Numbered from the stretch's first letter, positions 27,382 to 36,554 are shown. The stretch is DNA of 64,000 bases from Streptomyces sp. Mut1 (GCF_030719295.1 NZ_CP120997.1:5962001-6026000); one strand, 5' to 3'. Numbers and translations: made by a program. The notes: generated by a model from the sequence alone, not told the origin.

Positions 27382-28092
27382 ATGCCGTACGAACCACCCA
27401 CGCACACCGTCGAGCGCTCACTGCGCGCTACCACCGGTGCCAGGACCGTCGCCGGTGTCGACGAGGTCGGACGCGGAGCGTGGGCGGGACCTGTCACCGT
27501 GTGCGCCGCGGTCACCGGGCTTCGCAGGCCTCCCGCCGGACTCACCGACTCCAAGCTGATCAGCCCGAAGCGCCGCGCGGAACTCGCGCCGCTGCTGGAG
27601 AGCTGGGTCACCGCGTACGCACTCGGTGACGCCTCGCCGCAGGAGATCGACGAACTCGGGATGACCGCCGCCCTCCGGCTCGCCGCCGTGCGTGCCCTGG
27701 AGGCGCTGCCGGTCCGCCCGGACGCCGTGATCCTGGACGGCAAGCACGACTACCTGGGCAGTCCCTGGCAGGTCCGCACCGTCATCAAGGGCGACCAGTC
27801 CTGCGTCGCGGTGGCGGCCGCCTCGGTGATCGCGAAGGTCCGCAGGGACACCATGATGGCCGAACTCGGCGCGGAGAGCGGCGAGTACGCCGACTTCGCG
27901 TTCGACGCCAACGCCGGTTACCCGTCCCCCGTGCACAGGGCCGCACTTGAGGAGCGTGGGCCCACCGCCCACCATCGTCTCTCGTGGTCCTATCTCGACG
28001 CGCTGCCCAGGTGGCAGCACCTGAAGAAGGTCCGTTTCTCCGCCGAGGCGGCCGCACTGGAAAGCGGGGGCCAGCTCGGCTTCGACTTCTGA
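27382..28092 (+). CDS. rnhB: Ribonuclease HII
   Basis: A 236-residue RNase HII, which nicks RNA in RNA-DNA hybrids and at single ribonucleotides. The catalytic Asp27-Glu28 pair is in [15 protein letters not shown], a further acidic residue is Asp119 in VILDG, and family motifs LTDSKLIS and [10 protein letters not shown] are present. ATG 27382 has no ribosome site; TACGCT (27366-27371) ends 10 bases upstream. The next gene starts 60 bases downstream. Confidence 0.96.
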   Translation: MPYEPPTHTVERSLRATTGARTVAGVDEVGRGAWAGPVTVCAAVTGLRRPPAGLTDSKLISPKRRAELAPLLESWVTAYALGDASPQEIDELGMTAALRLAAVRALEALPVRPDAVILDGKHDYLGSPWQVRTVIKGDQSCVAVAAASVIAKVRRDTMMAELGAESGEYADFAFDANAGYPSPVHRAALEERGPTAHHRLSWSYLDALPRWQHLKKVRFSAEAAALESGGQLGFDF

Positions 28093-28152
28093 TCGCGTAT
28101 ATGTTCCCACCCGCCGATGCCCGACGCGTCGGCGTTTGATAGACAACCACCC

Positions 28153-28770
28153 ATGCCTCTCATCCCCGAGGAGCCTCAGATTCACGAGAGCGCCCAGGGT
28201 CCCCGCGCCACTCCGGCCACCGGCCGCGCCGCGTCGACCCCTCGTCCCGTACCCGGGCCGCGTACAGCGGCCATGCCGCGCCCCGGTCGTCCGGGTCCCG
28301 GCCCGCGGCCTGCGCCCCCGGCGCAGCGCCAGCACTCCACCCCCGGCCGTCCCCAGACGCCGCAGCCGCAGAATCGTTCCGCGCCGCAGCTCCAGGTGAT
28401 CCCCGCAACGGCCGACGGCGCACTCGACGCCGCCGACGAGGCGGTGGACCTGCTGCTCGACTCGGGCCGCGCGCCCGGCGACATCCTGGTGCTGACCACG
28501 GGCGGTCAGCACCCGTGGGCGACACATGAGCTGTCCTTCGGCGAGGCCGCCTACTGGTCCCAGCACGAAGCGGGCGACGACGTCTTCTTCGCCGCTGCCG
28601 CAGCCGTGAACCGGGTCAAGCCCCGGCCCGTGGTGATCGTCGCGGTCAACGGACCGGCCGACGACGTGGCCACGCGCGCGCTGACCGCGGTGCGCGAGCG
28701 TGCCGGCGCGCTGCTGATCGTCTGCGGCGACCCGCAGCGGATCAACACCGCCCTCGGCGCGGGCGTCTGA
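28153..28770 (+). CDS. Conserved-looking protein of unknown function, Pro-rich N-terminus
   Basis: A 205-residue protein. ATG 28153 gives MPLIPEEPQIHESAQG; the first ~80 residues are Pro/Arg/Gln-rich and disordered. The remaining ~125 residues form a compact alpha/beta domain: LDAADEAVDLLLDSGRAPGDILVLTTGG, HPWATHELSFGEAAYWSQ, PVVIVAVNGPADD, ALLIVCGDPQRI. The wording resembles the C-terminal 2B/UvrD_C-like region of UvrD helicases, but no helicase motif is present, so this is only a hint. Position next to rnhB and near recQ is compatible with a nucleic-acid role, which is inference. Confidence 0.6.
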   Translation: MPLIPEEPQIHESAQGPRATPATGRAASTPRPVPGPRTAAMPRPGRPGPGPRPAPPAQRQHSTPGRPQTPQPQNRSAPQLQVIPATADGALDAADEAVDLLLDSGRAPGDILVLTTGGQHPWATHELSFGEAAYWSQHEAGDDVFFAAAAAVNRVKPRPVVIVAVNGPADDVATRALTAVRERAGALLIVCGDPQRINTALGAGV

Positions 28771-28774
28771 GCCC

Positions 28775-28943
28775 CAGGGCGTGTCCGCGGAGTCCTGCCT
28801 CGCCTCCGGGTGAACGAAGGGGCTCTGCCGGACACGCCCTGAGGCGTGCCCGGCAGCACTAGTGTCCTGAGCCGTGCCCGATACATATGTTCTTAGCCGT
28901 GCCCGGTACACGTGTCCTGAGGCGTGCCCGGTACACACTGGTC
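28775..28943. repeat. Intergenic repeat nest: 13-bp inverted repeat plus four ~25-bp tandem units
   Basis: Five bases after the upstream stop, CAGGGCGTGTCCG (28775-28787) recurs inverted at 28829-28841 across a 41-base loop. Immediately after come four tandem units of about 25 bases with the core GAGGCGTGCCCGGTACAC (starting 28841, 28869, 28894, 28919), related in sequence to the inverted-repeat arm. The first part could form a long terminator-like hairpin or be a remnant of a small mobile element. No coding capacity. Confidence 0.7.
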
Positions 28944-29016
28944 CGCGGTGACCCGGCTGCCAGGCCTGCGTTCATCAGCCGGCTGCCCGCGAGGGCGGCC
29001 TGGTCCTGCGGGGTGC

Positions 29017-29646
29017 TCAGCGGGCGGCTGAGCGGTGCAATGCCTGCGCCGCGCCCCCACCGGTGCGCGACGGTGCCCGATCGAGGTCCAGCGCGGTATC
29101 GGCGAGCGACGCGGGCTGCGAGGCGGAGTTGGGGCGACGGCCGCCACGCCCCTCGCCCAGCACCTGCCAGCCGCCGCGGGTCAGCGTGATGTACGCGCCG
29201 CACCGCAGGCCGTGCAGCGTGCAGGCGTCGCGCAGCCCCCACATCCACGCCCCGTCCTCCTCGGTCCAGCGCTCGTCGCCGTCGCGGCAGTAGAGCAGCA
29301 CCGCGGTGCGGACGGGCGTGCGGCGGCGCAGATCGTGCGGGATGACCCGGCGCAGGTGCGCCAGCAGCGAGTTCCGGAATTCCCAGCCGTCGGCCGTCAC
29401 GGAGCGACGGGCGAACGAGGCGCTGGCCTTCAGGCGTTCCTCATGGTCCAGCACGGCCACCACGGCGGTGGCCGGCGTCGGCCGGTGCCGGGCGTGCAGC
29501 CCGCTGACCACCTCACGCGGGCTGCGCAGCAGGGGTATCCCCGCCGCCGCCCACTCGGCCGGTTCGAGCATTCTGGCAAGGCGGTTGGCGGAGTCGGCGG
29601 CTGGCGACATCGAAGTGGCTGCGGACGGAGCGAATCCGAAGGTCAC
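29017..29646 (-). CDS. Actinobacterial protein of unknown function
   Basis: A 209-residue protein. The GTG complementary to 29644-29646 has GGGAGG four bases upstream and is chosen over the longer open frame. Visible segments are a helical N-terminus (ADSANRLARMLEPAEWAAAG), an alpha/beta core with TAVVAVLDHEERLKASASF, LLYCRDGDERWTEEDGAWMWGLRDACTLHG, and a basic tail. No signal peptide or known catalytic motif. It lies downstream of recQ on the same strand with a 218-base gap that contains only a weak 6-bp hairpin (29797-29814). Function unknown. Confidence 0.6.
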   Translation of the reverse strand: MTFGFAPSAATSMSPAADSANRLARMLEPAEWAAAGIPLLRSPREVVSGLHARHRPTPATAVVAVLDHEERLKASASFARRSVTADGWEFRNSLLAHLRRVIPHDLRRRTPVRTAVLLYCRDGDERWTEEDGAWMWGLRDACTLHGLRCGAYITLTRGGWQVLGEGRGGRRPNSASQPASLADTALDLDRAPSRTGGGAAQALHRSAAR

Positions 29647-29864
29647 GGTCCTCCCTTCGCATACGCGCCCACGATGCGGGCAGGGTCGAGTGAGGGCGCG
29701 CCGCGGCACAGCCCTTTCGGGCCCGCGAGAGGACCGTGCGGGGAGCGACTCCAATTCTTCCTGGCGTATCGGCAGGCGGCAACGAGCAATTGGTGAGGCT
29801 GACGGTAATCAGCCGGAATGACACGGATATCCCTGCCCAGTCCAGCCCCGGCTGACGCCTCCTG

Positions 29865-32036
29865 TCACGCCTGAACGGCGAGGACCAGCGGAAACACCGC
29901 TTGAGCTCCGGCCCGCCGCAACAGCCTGGACGCCACCGCGAGCGTCCAGCCCGTGTCCGACAGATCGTCCACGAGAAGCACGGGCCCGCCTGCCGACGCG
30001 AGGGCCTCGGCGAGCTCGGGCCCCACGACCAGCCTCTCGTGCAGGGCCCGGACCCGCTGGGCGCTGTTGGTCTGCGAGATCCGGATGTCCTCGGTGCCCG
30101 GAACATGGCCGACGTGCCCCAGCAACGGCATCCGCCCCACCTCGGAGATGTGTCTGCCGAGGGATTCGATGAGCTGCGGCCGGCGCCGCGAGGCCATGGT
30201 GACCACACCGACCGGCCGCGGCACCGCGTCGACGGCATCCGGGGCCCAGCCGCCGGGGCCCCGGGCCCAGTCGGCCAGCACGGTCACCACCGCGGCGGCC
30301 ACGTCGTCCGGCACAGGACCGTCGGGCGCCTGCGCCGCCAGCATCGGACGCAGCCGGTTGCCCCAGCCGATGTCGGAGAGCCGCCCGAGCGCCCGGCCCG
30401 TGCCGGAAAGCTCCCCCGCCGGAATCCGCCCCTTGAGATCGACACCGACCGACGCGAGACCGGTGGGCCACATCTTGCGCGGCTCCACCTCCACACCCGG
30501 CCTGCCGAGCTCACCCTTCGCGGTGTCCAGAGCGGCGTCCGAGACCTGTTCGTCGAACCGCGCGCCGGCACAGTTGTCGCAGCGCCCGCACGCGGTCGCC
30601 TCCTCGTCGTCCAGCTGACGGCGCAGGAACTCCATCCGGCAGCCGTCCGTCGTCGCGTAGTCGCGCATGGCCTGCTGCTCGGCCGCCCGCTGCCTGGCCA
30701 CCCAGGCATAGCGCTCGGCGTCGTAGACCCAGGGCTCACCCGTCGCTGTCCAGCCCCCCTTCACCCGCCGGACCGCCCCGTCGACGTCGAGCACCTTGAG
30801 CATGGTCTCCAGACGTGTACGCCTCAGGTCGACCAGGGGCTCCAAGGCGGGCAGCGACAGCGGCCGGCCGGCCTGGGCGAGCGCGTCGATGGTGCGCCGG
30901 ACCTGCTCCTCCGGCGGGAAGGCGACCGAAGCGAAGTACTGCCAGATGGCTTCGTCCTCCTTGCCCGGCAGGAGCAGCACCTCGGCATGCTCGACCCCGC
31001 GGCCAGCGCGGCCCACCTGCTGGTAGTAGGCGATGGGGGAGGAGGGCGATCCCAGGTGCACGACGAAGCCGAGGTCCGGCTTGTCGAACCCCATGCCGAG
31101 CGCGGAGGTCGCCACCAGCGCCTTGACCCGGTTGGCCAGCAGATCGTCCTCCGCCTGCTGCCGTTCGGCGTTCTCCGTACGGCCGGTGTACGAAGCGACG
31201 GTGTGCCCGCACTGGCGGAGGTAGGCGGTGACCTCTTCGGCCGCGGCGACCGTCAGGGTGTAGATGATTCCCGAGCCCGGGAGTTCCTTGAGATGGTCAC
31301 CGAGCCACGCCAGCCGGTGCGCGGCGTTGGGCAGTCGCAGCACACCCAGGCTCAGGCTCTCGCGATCCAGCGGGCCCCGCAGGACGAGGGCGTCGGTACC
31401 GGCGCCGGTGCCCAACTGCTCTGCCACGTCGGCGGTCACGCGGGCGTTCGCCGTGGCGGTGGTCGCGAGGACCGGGACACCGGCGGGGAGATCGGCGAGC
31501 ATCGTGCGCAGACGCCGGTAGTCGGGACGGAAGTCGTGGCCCCAGTCGGAGATGCAGTGCGCCTCGTCGACGACGAGCAGCCCGGTCGCCGCGGCCAGCC
31601 GGGGCAGCACCTGGTCGCGGAAGTCGGGATTGTTGAGCCGCTCCGGGCTGACCAGCAGCACATCGACCTCACCGGCGGCCACCTCGGCCTGAATGGTGTC
31701 CCACTCCTCCGTGTTGGACGAGTTGATCGTGCGCGCGCTGATGCCGGCCCTGGCCGCCGCCGTGACCTGGTTGCGCATCAGTGCCAGCAGCGGCGAGACG
31801 ATCACGGTCGGGCCGCTGCCCCTGGCGCGCAGCAGCGAGGTCGCGACGAAGTACACGGCGGACTTGCCCCATCCGGTCCGCTGGACTACCAGCGCTCGGC
31901 GTTTGTCGGCGACGAGTGCCTCGATGGCCCGCCACTGGTCTTCACGCAGCCGGGCGGTGCCGGAGGTGTCACCTACGAGTCGGGCCAGTACGGAATCGGC
32001 CGAAGCCCTGAGCTCTGCGCGGTCTGCGTTGGTCAT
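29865..32036 (-). CDS. recQ: RecQ-type DNA helicase fused to a phosphoribosyltransferase-like domain
   Basis: A 723-residue protein starting [10 protein letters not shown]. The RecQ helicase core has Walker A in TGWGKS (54-59), DEAH at 157-160 within [27 protein letters not shown] and [10 protein letters not shown] zinc-type cysteine set (GCRMEFLRR...CGRCDNC) follows. The HRDC domain is absent; instead residues ~560-723 form a PRTase-like domain ending with the PRPP-binding motif [13 protein letters not shown] (about 682-694) as in ComF/orotate PRTases. The start has only a weak GGGGGC upstream. RecQ unwinds forks and recombination intermediates; the PRTase role is unknown. Confidence 0.92.
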   Translation of the reverse strand: MTNADRAELRASADSVLARLVGDTSGTARLREDQWRAIEALVADKRRALVVQRTGWGKSAVYFVATSLLRARGSGPTVIVSPLLALMRNQVTAAARAGISARTINSSNTEEWDTIQAEVAAGEVDVLLVSPERLNNPDFRDQVLPRLAAATGLLVVDEAHCISDWGHDFRPDYRRLRTMLADLPAGVPVLATTATANARVTADVAEQLGTGAGTDALVLRGPLDRESLSLGVLRLPNAAHRLAWLGDHLKELPGSGIIYTLTVAAAEEVTAYLRQCGHTVASYTGRTENAERQQAEDDLLANRVKALVATSALGMGFDKPDLGFVVHLGSPSSPIAYYQQVGRAGRGVEHAEVLLLPGKEDEAIWQYFASVAFPPEEQVRRTIDALAQAGRPLSLPALEPLVDLRRTRLETMLKVLDVDGAVRRVKGGWTATGEPWVYDAERYAWVARQRAAEQQAMRDYATTDGCRMEFLRRQLDDEEATACGRCDNCAGARFDEQVSDAALDTAKGELGRPGVEVEPRKMWPTGLASVGVDLKGRIPAGELSGTGRALGRLSDIGWGNRLRPMLAAQAPDGPVPDDVAAAVVTVLADWARGPGGWAPDAVDAVPRPVGVVTMASRRRPQLIESLGRHISEVGRMPLLGHVGHVPGTEDIRISQTNSAQRVRALHERLVVGPELAEALASAGGPVLLVDDLSDTGWTLAVASRLLRRAGAQAVFPLVLAVQA

Positions 32037-32081
32037 GCCCCCATGCAACCCGATGGCACCGACAACCGCGAATGGCCGGTC

Positions 32082-32112
32082 ACCCCCTGTGGATAAGTTA
32101 TCCACAGGGGGT
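32082..32112. promoter_or_regulatory. 31-bp perfect palindrome containing two inverted DnaA boxes
   Basis: Two perfect 9-mers, TGTGGATAA (32088-32096) and TTATCCACA (32098-32106), flank a single central G, and 6 further bases on each side also pair (15-bp arms). TTATCCACA is the consensus DnaA box. It lies in the 110-base divergent gap between recQ and the DUF4192 gene, 45 bases from the first start and 34 from the second. Confidence 0.85.
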
Positions 32113-32146
32113 AGCGGAAATCTTTCGGCCGCGAGACGGTCATGCC

Positions 32147-33454
32147 ATGAGCAAGCACCACGAATCCACCGGCCCGTCCGACGAACAGCAGATCACCCTG
32201 CGAGGCCCGGCCGAGCTGGCCGACGCCCTCCCCTATCTCATGGGATTCCATCCGAACGACAGCGTGGTCATGGTCGCCCTGTACGGGGGCCGGGGCCGGT
32301 TCGGAGGGCGACTGAGGCTCGGCATCCCGCAGTCCGCGCAGGAGTGGCCATCAGTGGCCGAGCAGCTCGCCGAGTGCCTCGTCAAGGGGAGCGAAAGGCG
32401 CGGTGGGCGCCCCGACGCCATCGTCATCTTCCTCTGCCAGGACCCGGCCGACGGAGAGACGGGCAACCAGACGATGGAGCGGCTGCGGCCGTTCGCCCAG
32501 CGGCTGCGTACGGCCTGCGGCGCACTGGATGTGCCCGTGCTCGAAGCGCTGTGCATCTCCGGCAACCGCTACTGGTCCTACGTCTGCCCCGATGCCCGCT
32601 GCTGCCCGGCCGAGGGCAGCCCGCTGGCGATGCCCGGGACTTCCGTGATGGCGGCGGCGGCCACCTACGCCGGCATCCAGGTGCGCGGGTCGCTGCGCGA
32701 GATGGAGGCGCGGCTCACACCGCTCACCCGCGCGGCGGGCGAGGGCCAGCAGCGGGCCCTGGACGCGGCGGGGAGCGCGATGGTGCCCAAGCTGCTGGAC
32801 CGGGAGAGTCGCAAGGAGGTCGGCGGTTCCACGCTGAAGCTCGCCCGCCGTCTCATGGAGCGGCTCGGGCAGGCCCCCGCGGCCGTGCCGTCGCTGGCGG
32901 ACATCAACGACGACCGGCTGATCAGCGACGAGGAGGCGGCATCAATGATCCTCGGGCTCCAGGACCGGGAGACCCGCGACAGGGCCGCGGAATGGATGGA
33001 AGGGCCCGAGGCGGACCCCGCGTTGAGGCTGTGGCGGGCTTTGGCCCGTCGCTGCGTCGCCCCCTACGAGGAGCACGCCGCGGCCCCGCTCGCGCTGGCG
33101 GGGTGGGTCTCCTGGTCGACCGGCGACGAACCCGCCGCGCGCGTGGCGCTGGGGCTCGCTCTGCAGCTCGATCCGGACTACACCTTCGCCCAGCTTCTGC
33201 ACGAGGCCTGCAATCAGGGACTCGACCCCGAGACGCTGCGGCGCTGCCTGCGCGGTGAACGCGGCACCCGGGCCGCCCGGCACGGCCGGCGTACGGAACG
33301 GGTCGCGGGGGCCCGTTCCGTACGCGTGCGGCCGGCCGGGCGCGCCCGTACGCGTGCCGGCTCCACCCGGCCGGGCCCAGGTGCGACGGCAGGCAGGCGC
33401 CGGACCGGCCGGCCCGGCGTCCAAGGGCGCCGGGGGACCAGGACCGGCCGCTGA
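32147..33454 (+). CDS. DUF4192 domain protein
   Basis: A 435-residue protein. ATG 32147 gives [45 protein letters not shown]; the [13 protein letters not shown] stretch and [15 protein letters not shown] are hallmarks of the actinobacterial DUF4192 family, which has no assigned function. A C-terminal helical region ([22 protein letters not shown]) looks TPR-like. The last ~55 residues are highly Arg/Gly/Thr-rich ([19 protein letters not shown]), probably disordered and perhaps nucleic-acid binding. It is divergent from recQ across the DnaA-box palindrome. Confidence 0.8.
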   Translation: MSKHHESTGPSDEQQITLRGPAELADALPYLMGFHPNDSVVMVALYGGRGRFGGRLRLGIPQSAQEWPSVAEQLAECLVKGSERRGGRPDAIVIFLCQDPADGETGNQTMERLRPFAQRLRTACGALDVPVLEALCISGNRYWSYVCPDARCCPAEGSPLAMPGTSVMAAAATYAGIQVRGSLREMEARLTPLTRAAGEGQQRALDAAGSAMVPKLLDRESRKEVGGSTLKLARRLMERLGQAPAAVPSLADINDDRLISDEEAASMILGLQDRETRDRAAEWMEGPEADPALRLWRALARRCVAPYEEHAAAPLALAGWVSWSTGDEPAARVALGLALQLDPDYTFAQLLHEACNQGLDPETLRRCLRGERGTRAARHGRRTERVAGARSVRVRPAGRARTRAGSTRPGPGATAGRRRTGRPGVQGRRGTRTGR

Positions 33455-33459
33455 ACCGG

Positions 33460-33486
33460 GTGCGGCGCCAGCCCCCGGCGCCGCAC
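33460..33486 (+). terminator. Terminator after the DUF4192 gene
   Basis: A perfect 10-bp stem (33460-33469 with 33477-33486), 7-base loop, immediately after the stop codon. Confidence 0.75.
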
Positions 33487-33595
33487 GCCGAGGCCGACCG
33501 CGATCCTCCTGGAGCCCACGGCGCGGGTGCGCGAGCATGTGAAGAGACCTTGGGAAGGGAGTGTTTATCGTCAGGAAGACGACTATGATCACGGC

Positions 33596-34360
33596 ATGCC
33601 GCCCTACGACCCGTCGCGCTTTCCGCCATTCGCCGTCACCGTCGACCTGGTCGTGCTCACGGTGCGCCGGCACGCGCTCTGTGCGCTGGTGGTACGCCGA
33701 GGTGAGACCCCGTTCCAGGGGAGGTGGGCCCTGCCCGGAGGCTTCGTCAAAGCCGACGAGGATCTCGGAGCCGCGGCGGCACGGGAACTGGTCGAGGAAA
33801 CCGGTCTGTGCGCACAGGATCCGGCAGCTCCGGCCGTCGGCAACGGCGCCCATCTGGAACAGCTCGCCACCTACGGGGACCCGGCGCGCGATCCGCGAAT
33901 GAGGGTCGTGAGCGTCGCCCATCTAGCGCTGGCCCCGGATCTGCCCGCTCCCAGGGCGGGGGGCGACGCGAACAGCGCGCGGTGGGCGCCGGTCGAGGAC
34001 CTGCTCGGCCCGGAGGGCGGCTACGGCCCGGACGGTGAGCACCAGGCCCCGTTGGCCTTCGACCACGCCAGGATCCTCGCCGACGGAGTGGAGCGGGCCC
34101 GCTCCAAGATCGAGTACTCCTCGCTGGCCACCGCCTTCTGTCCGCCCGCTTTCACGGTCGGCGAGCTGCGTCGGGTGTACGAGGCGGTGTGGGGTGTGGT
34201 GCTCGACCCGAGGAACTTCCACCGCAAGGTGACGGGTACGCCGGGCTTCCTGGTCCCGGCCGGCGGTACGACCACCAGGCAAGGCGGCCGCCCCGCCCAG
34301 CTGTTCAGGGCCGGTGCGGCGACGGTGCTCAACCCGCCGATGCTGCGCCCCGAGGTCTGA
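33596..34360 (+). CDS. NUDIX hydrolase with C-terminal winged helix (NrtR-like)
   Basis: A 254-residue protein. The NUDIX box GGFVKADEDLGAAAARELVEETGL-like pattern (GX5EX7REUXEEXGU) is intact with all glutamates, in the first ~140 residues. The C-terminal ~90 residues (YSSLATAFCPPAFTVGELRRVYE, DPRNFHRKV) form an NrtR-type winged helix. NrtR repressors sense ADP-ribose and control NAD metabolism. Start: ATG 33596 gives MPPYDPSRFPPFAV; AGGAAG is 17 bases upstream, too far, so the start is uncertain (a GTG at 33527 is possible). A short inverted repeat TCGTC-AGGAA-GACGA (33568-33582) is a possible autoregulatory site. Confidence 0.85.
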   Translation: MPPYDPSRFPPFAVTVDLVVLTVRRHALCALVVRRGETPFQGRWALPGGFVKADEDLGAAAARELVEETGLCAQDPAAPAVGNGAHLEQLATYGDPARDPRMRVVSVAHLALAPDLPAPRAGGDANSARWAPVEDLLGPEGGYGPDGEHQAPLAFDHARILADGVERARSKIEYSSLATAFCPPAFTVGELRRVYEAVWGVVLDPRNFHRKVTGTPGFLVPAGGTTTRQGGRPAQLFRAGAATVLNPPMLRPEV

Positions 34361-34440
34361 CGGGCAGCACGCGGGAAGCACGGGGGGAGCAGGGGGGAGG
34401 CCGGAGAGGGACCGGCAGGTGAGCGGGTAGGTACGGAGCA

Positions 34441-34480
34441 TCCAGAACGTCTGGAGCATTCCGGAACGCCGCACGTTCCG
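34441..34480. repeat. Two adjacent inverted repeats upstream of the ABC gene
   Basis: TCCAGA-ACG-TCTGGA (34441-34455, perfect 6-3-6) and CGGAACG-CCGCA-CGTTCCG (34462-34480, perfect 7-5-7) share a GAACG core. They lie about 100 bases upstream of the ABC gene and could be operator sites or a terminator for the NUDIX gene. Confidence 0.5.
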
Positions 34481-34580
34481 CGGTACGTAGAAAATCCTAT
34501 ATGTCGGGTTATCGTGCTGCGGTACTCACTCGCCGCCGGGCGGCCGCGCTTTCGCCGTCCCATTCCCTGCGAGAGAAGCG

Positions 34581-36395
34581 ATGCTCCAGGCCATCGGACT
34601 CACCAGCACCCGCCCCCGTAGACACGCGAGCACCCGCCCCCGTGGGCACGCGCCCGTCGTGGACGACCTCACGTTCGACGCGGGGCCCGGCTGTGTCACC
34701 GCGCTTCTGGGGGCGCCGGGTTCCGGTAAGACCGCGGCCCTGCGGCTGATGCTCGAACTCGATCCGGGCCGGGGTATCACCTACTTCCGGGGGCGCCCGC
34801 TGCACAGCGTCCCGCGCCCGGCCGGTGAGGTGGGCGTGGTGCTGGGGGACGTGCCGGGGCATCCGGCCAGGACGGCTCGGGGACAGCTGCGCATGCTCTG
34901 TGCAGCGGCCGGAGCGCCCGTCTCCCGAGCGGACGACCTGCTCGACATGGTGGGGCTGGACGGTCTGGGGGACCAGCGCATCGGCGCGCTCTCCCTCGCC
35001 ATGGACCGCCGGCTGGCCCTCGCCTGCGCACTGCTCGGCGACCCGCACACGCTTCTCCTGGACGATCCCGTGGAGGGGCTGGCGCCACGGGACGCCGACT
35101 GGCTGCGCGGGATGCTGCGTTCCCACGCCGAGGGCGGCGGCACCGTCCTGTTCACCACCAGCAACCCCAAGGAGGCCGCGCGCACGGCCGGTCATGTGGT
35201 GACCATCGACGCCGGTCGCCTGGTCGCGAACCAGGACGGTGCGGCCTTCTCCCGTACCCGACTGCGGCCCCGCGTAGCCGTCCGCTCCCCGCACGCCGCA
35301 CGCCTCGCCGCGCTCGTGAGCCGGGAGGCGCGGGCCGCCCGGCGGTCCGTCGAAGTCGTCGCCGAGGCCGACGGCAGTCGGCTGTCCGTGTACGGCAGCA
35401 GCTGCGCGGAGGTCGGTGATACGGCGTTCCGCCATGGGCTCCCCGTCCACCAGCTCGCCGACGAGGTCGGCGACACGGCCCCTGCCGGCGTGGCCGCCGG
35501 GTCCGCGGCCCAGAGCTGCGGACCCCCGGCCGAACCCGGGGCCGACGCGTCGCGCGCCGTGCCGGGCTCCGGTGCGGCCGCCACGCGCGGCGAACTGCCG
35601 CCCCCGATCAGGCGGCGCCCGGCCCGTGGGCCGCTGCGGCCGGTGCGTTACGAACTGCGCCGCCTGTTCGGTGTGCGGACCACGACCGTGGTCATGGCCG
35701 TCGTCCTGGCCGCCTCCGTCGGGCTCTCCGTGCTGCTGGCCCGCGACGGCCGCACCCCGCTGCCCGACGTGCTCGCCGCCTGGCCCTCGCTGCTGCCGCT
35801 CCCGCCCGCCGCGCTCGGGGCGGGGCTGCTCGGTGCGCTGTCCTTCGGCGACGAGTTCCGATACCCGGCGCTCGCCGCGGGCCGGGGCGCGGTGCCCCGC
35901 AGGCTCGGCCTGCTCCTTGCCAAGCTCGCCGTCTCCGGGGGCGTCGCGCTCCTGCTGGCGCTGGTCGTCGTGCTGACCTCGGCGGAGTCCCTTCGGGTCG
36001 TGTACGGCGGGGACTTGCTCCGGGTTCCGGCGAATGCGGTGTCCCTGGCCGTGAGTTGGTCCGGGCTGACTGTCGGATGCGCCTGGGCCGGGCTGCTGGC
36101 CGCCGGCATCTTCCGGGTGACGGCTGCGGGAATCGCCGCCGTACTCGCCGTACCCGTACTGGTGGTGCCGCTGGTCGAGCGGATGCCCAAGGGGTCGACC
36201 GTGCGTTCGGTGACCGGACTTCCGGGACGGCTGCGGGAGCTGGCCTGGCTCCAGTGGCCGCAGGAGGCGGACCGGTGGCTGCTGGCCGTCGTACGACTTG
36301 TGGCGCATCCCGTGGGGGCCGCCCTGGCCCTGTCGTTGTCGGTCCTCATCTGCGCGTATCTGTTCACCGGCCTCCGCGGGAAGGTCCGTTGGTGA
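34581..36395 (+). CDS. ABC transporter, degenerate ATPase domain fused to membrane domain
   Basis: A 604-residue single-chain protein. Walker A is intact, GAPGSGKT (residues 44-51). The signature region reads GALSLAMDRRLALACALLG, so the LSGGQ motif is lost, and Walker B is LLLDDPVEGL, with Asp where the catalytic Glu normally stands. A linker of ~90 low-complexity residues follows, then about six hydrophobic segments (from VVMAVVLAASVGLSVLL to LSLSVLICAYLF) like an ABC-2 permease. GAGAGAAGCG precedes the ATG. Export or a non-transport signalling role are both possible; the substrate is unknown. A 24-bp duplication lies near the N-terminus. It is directly upstream of whiH. Confidence 0.75.
   Translation: MLQAIGLTSTRPRRHASTRPRGHAPVVDDLTFDAGPGCVTALLGAPGSGKTAALRLMLELDPGRGITYFRGRPLHSVPRPAGEVGVVLGDVPGHPARTARGQLRMLCAAAGAPVSRADDLLDMVGLDGLGDQRIGALSLAMDRRLALACALLGDPHTLLLDDPVEGLAPRDADWLRGMLRSHAEGGGTVLFTTSNPKEAARTAGHVVTIDAGRLVANQDGAAFSRTRLRPRVAVRSPHAARLAALVSREARAARRSVEVVAEADGSRLSVYGSSCAEVGDTAFRHGLPVHQLADEVGDTAPAGVAAGSAAQSCGPPAEPGADASRAVPGSGAAATRGELPPPIRRRPARGPLRPVRYELRRLFGVRTTTVVMAVVLAASVGLSVLLARDGRTPLPDVLAAWPSLLPLPPAALGAGLLGALSFGDEFRYPALAAGRGAVPRRLGLLLAKLAVSGGVALLLALVVVLTSAESLRVVYGGDLLRVPANAVSLAVSWSGLTVGCAWAGLLAAGIFRVTAAGIAAVLAVPVLVVPLVERMPKGSTVRSVTGLPGRLRELAWLQWPQEADRWLLAVVRLVAHPVGAALALSLSVLICAYLFTGLRGKVRW
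34605..34652 (+). repeat. 24-bp tandem duplication in the ABC gene
   Basis: Two tandem 24-base units (34605-34628, 34629-34652) differing at two positions encode STRPRRHA-STRPRGHA near the protein N-terminus, just before the ATPase fold. Confidence 0.8.
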
Positions 36396-36554
36396 TCACC
36401 GGGGGTGCCGGGCGGGAGGGGTTCTCGTAACTCCTTTTGAAATGCCCGGTTTATACCAGTAAGGCGTCAATTGGGAGGCAGGTGGCGATCACCCTTTCGT
36501 GTGCTTTTCAGCAAAGACCTCAAGGGGCGGCTGAGACCCGCCGACAAAGGATGC

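Noticed and set aside
36396..36554. Sigma-WhiG promoter upstream of whiH
   Set aside because: GGCGATCA near 36482 recalls the -10 GCCGATAA, but it has mismatches and no TAAA at about 15 bases upstream.
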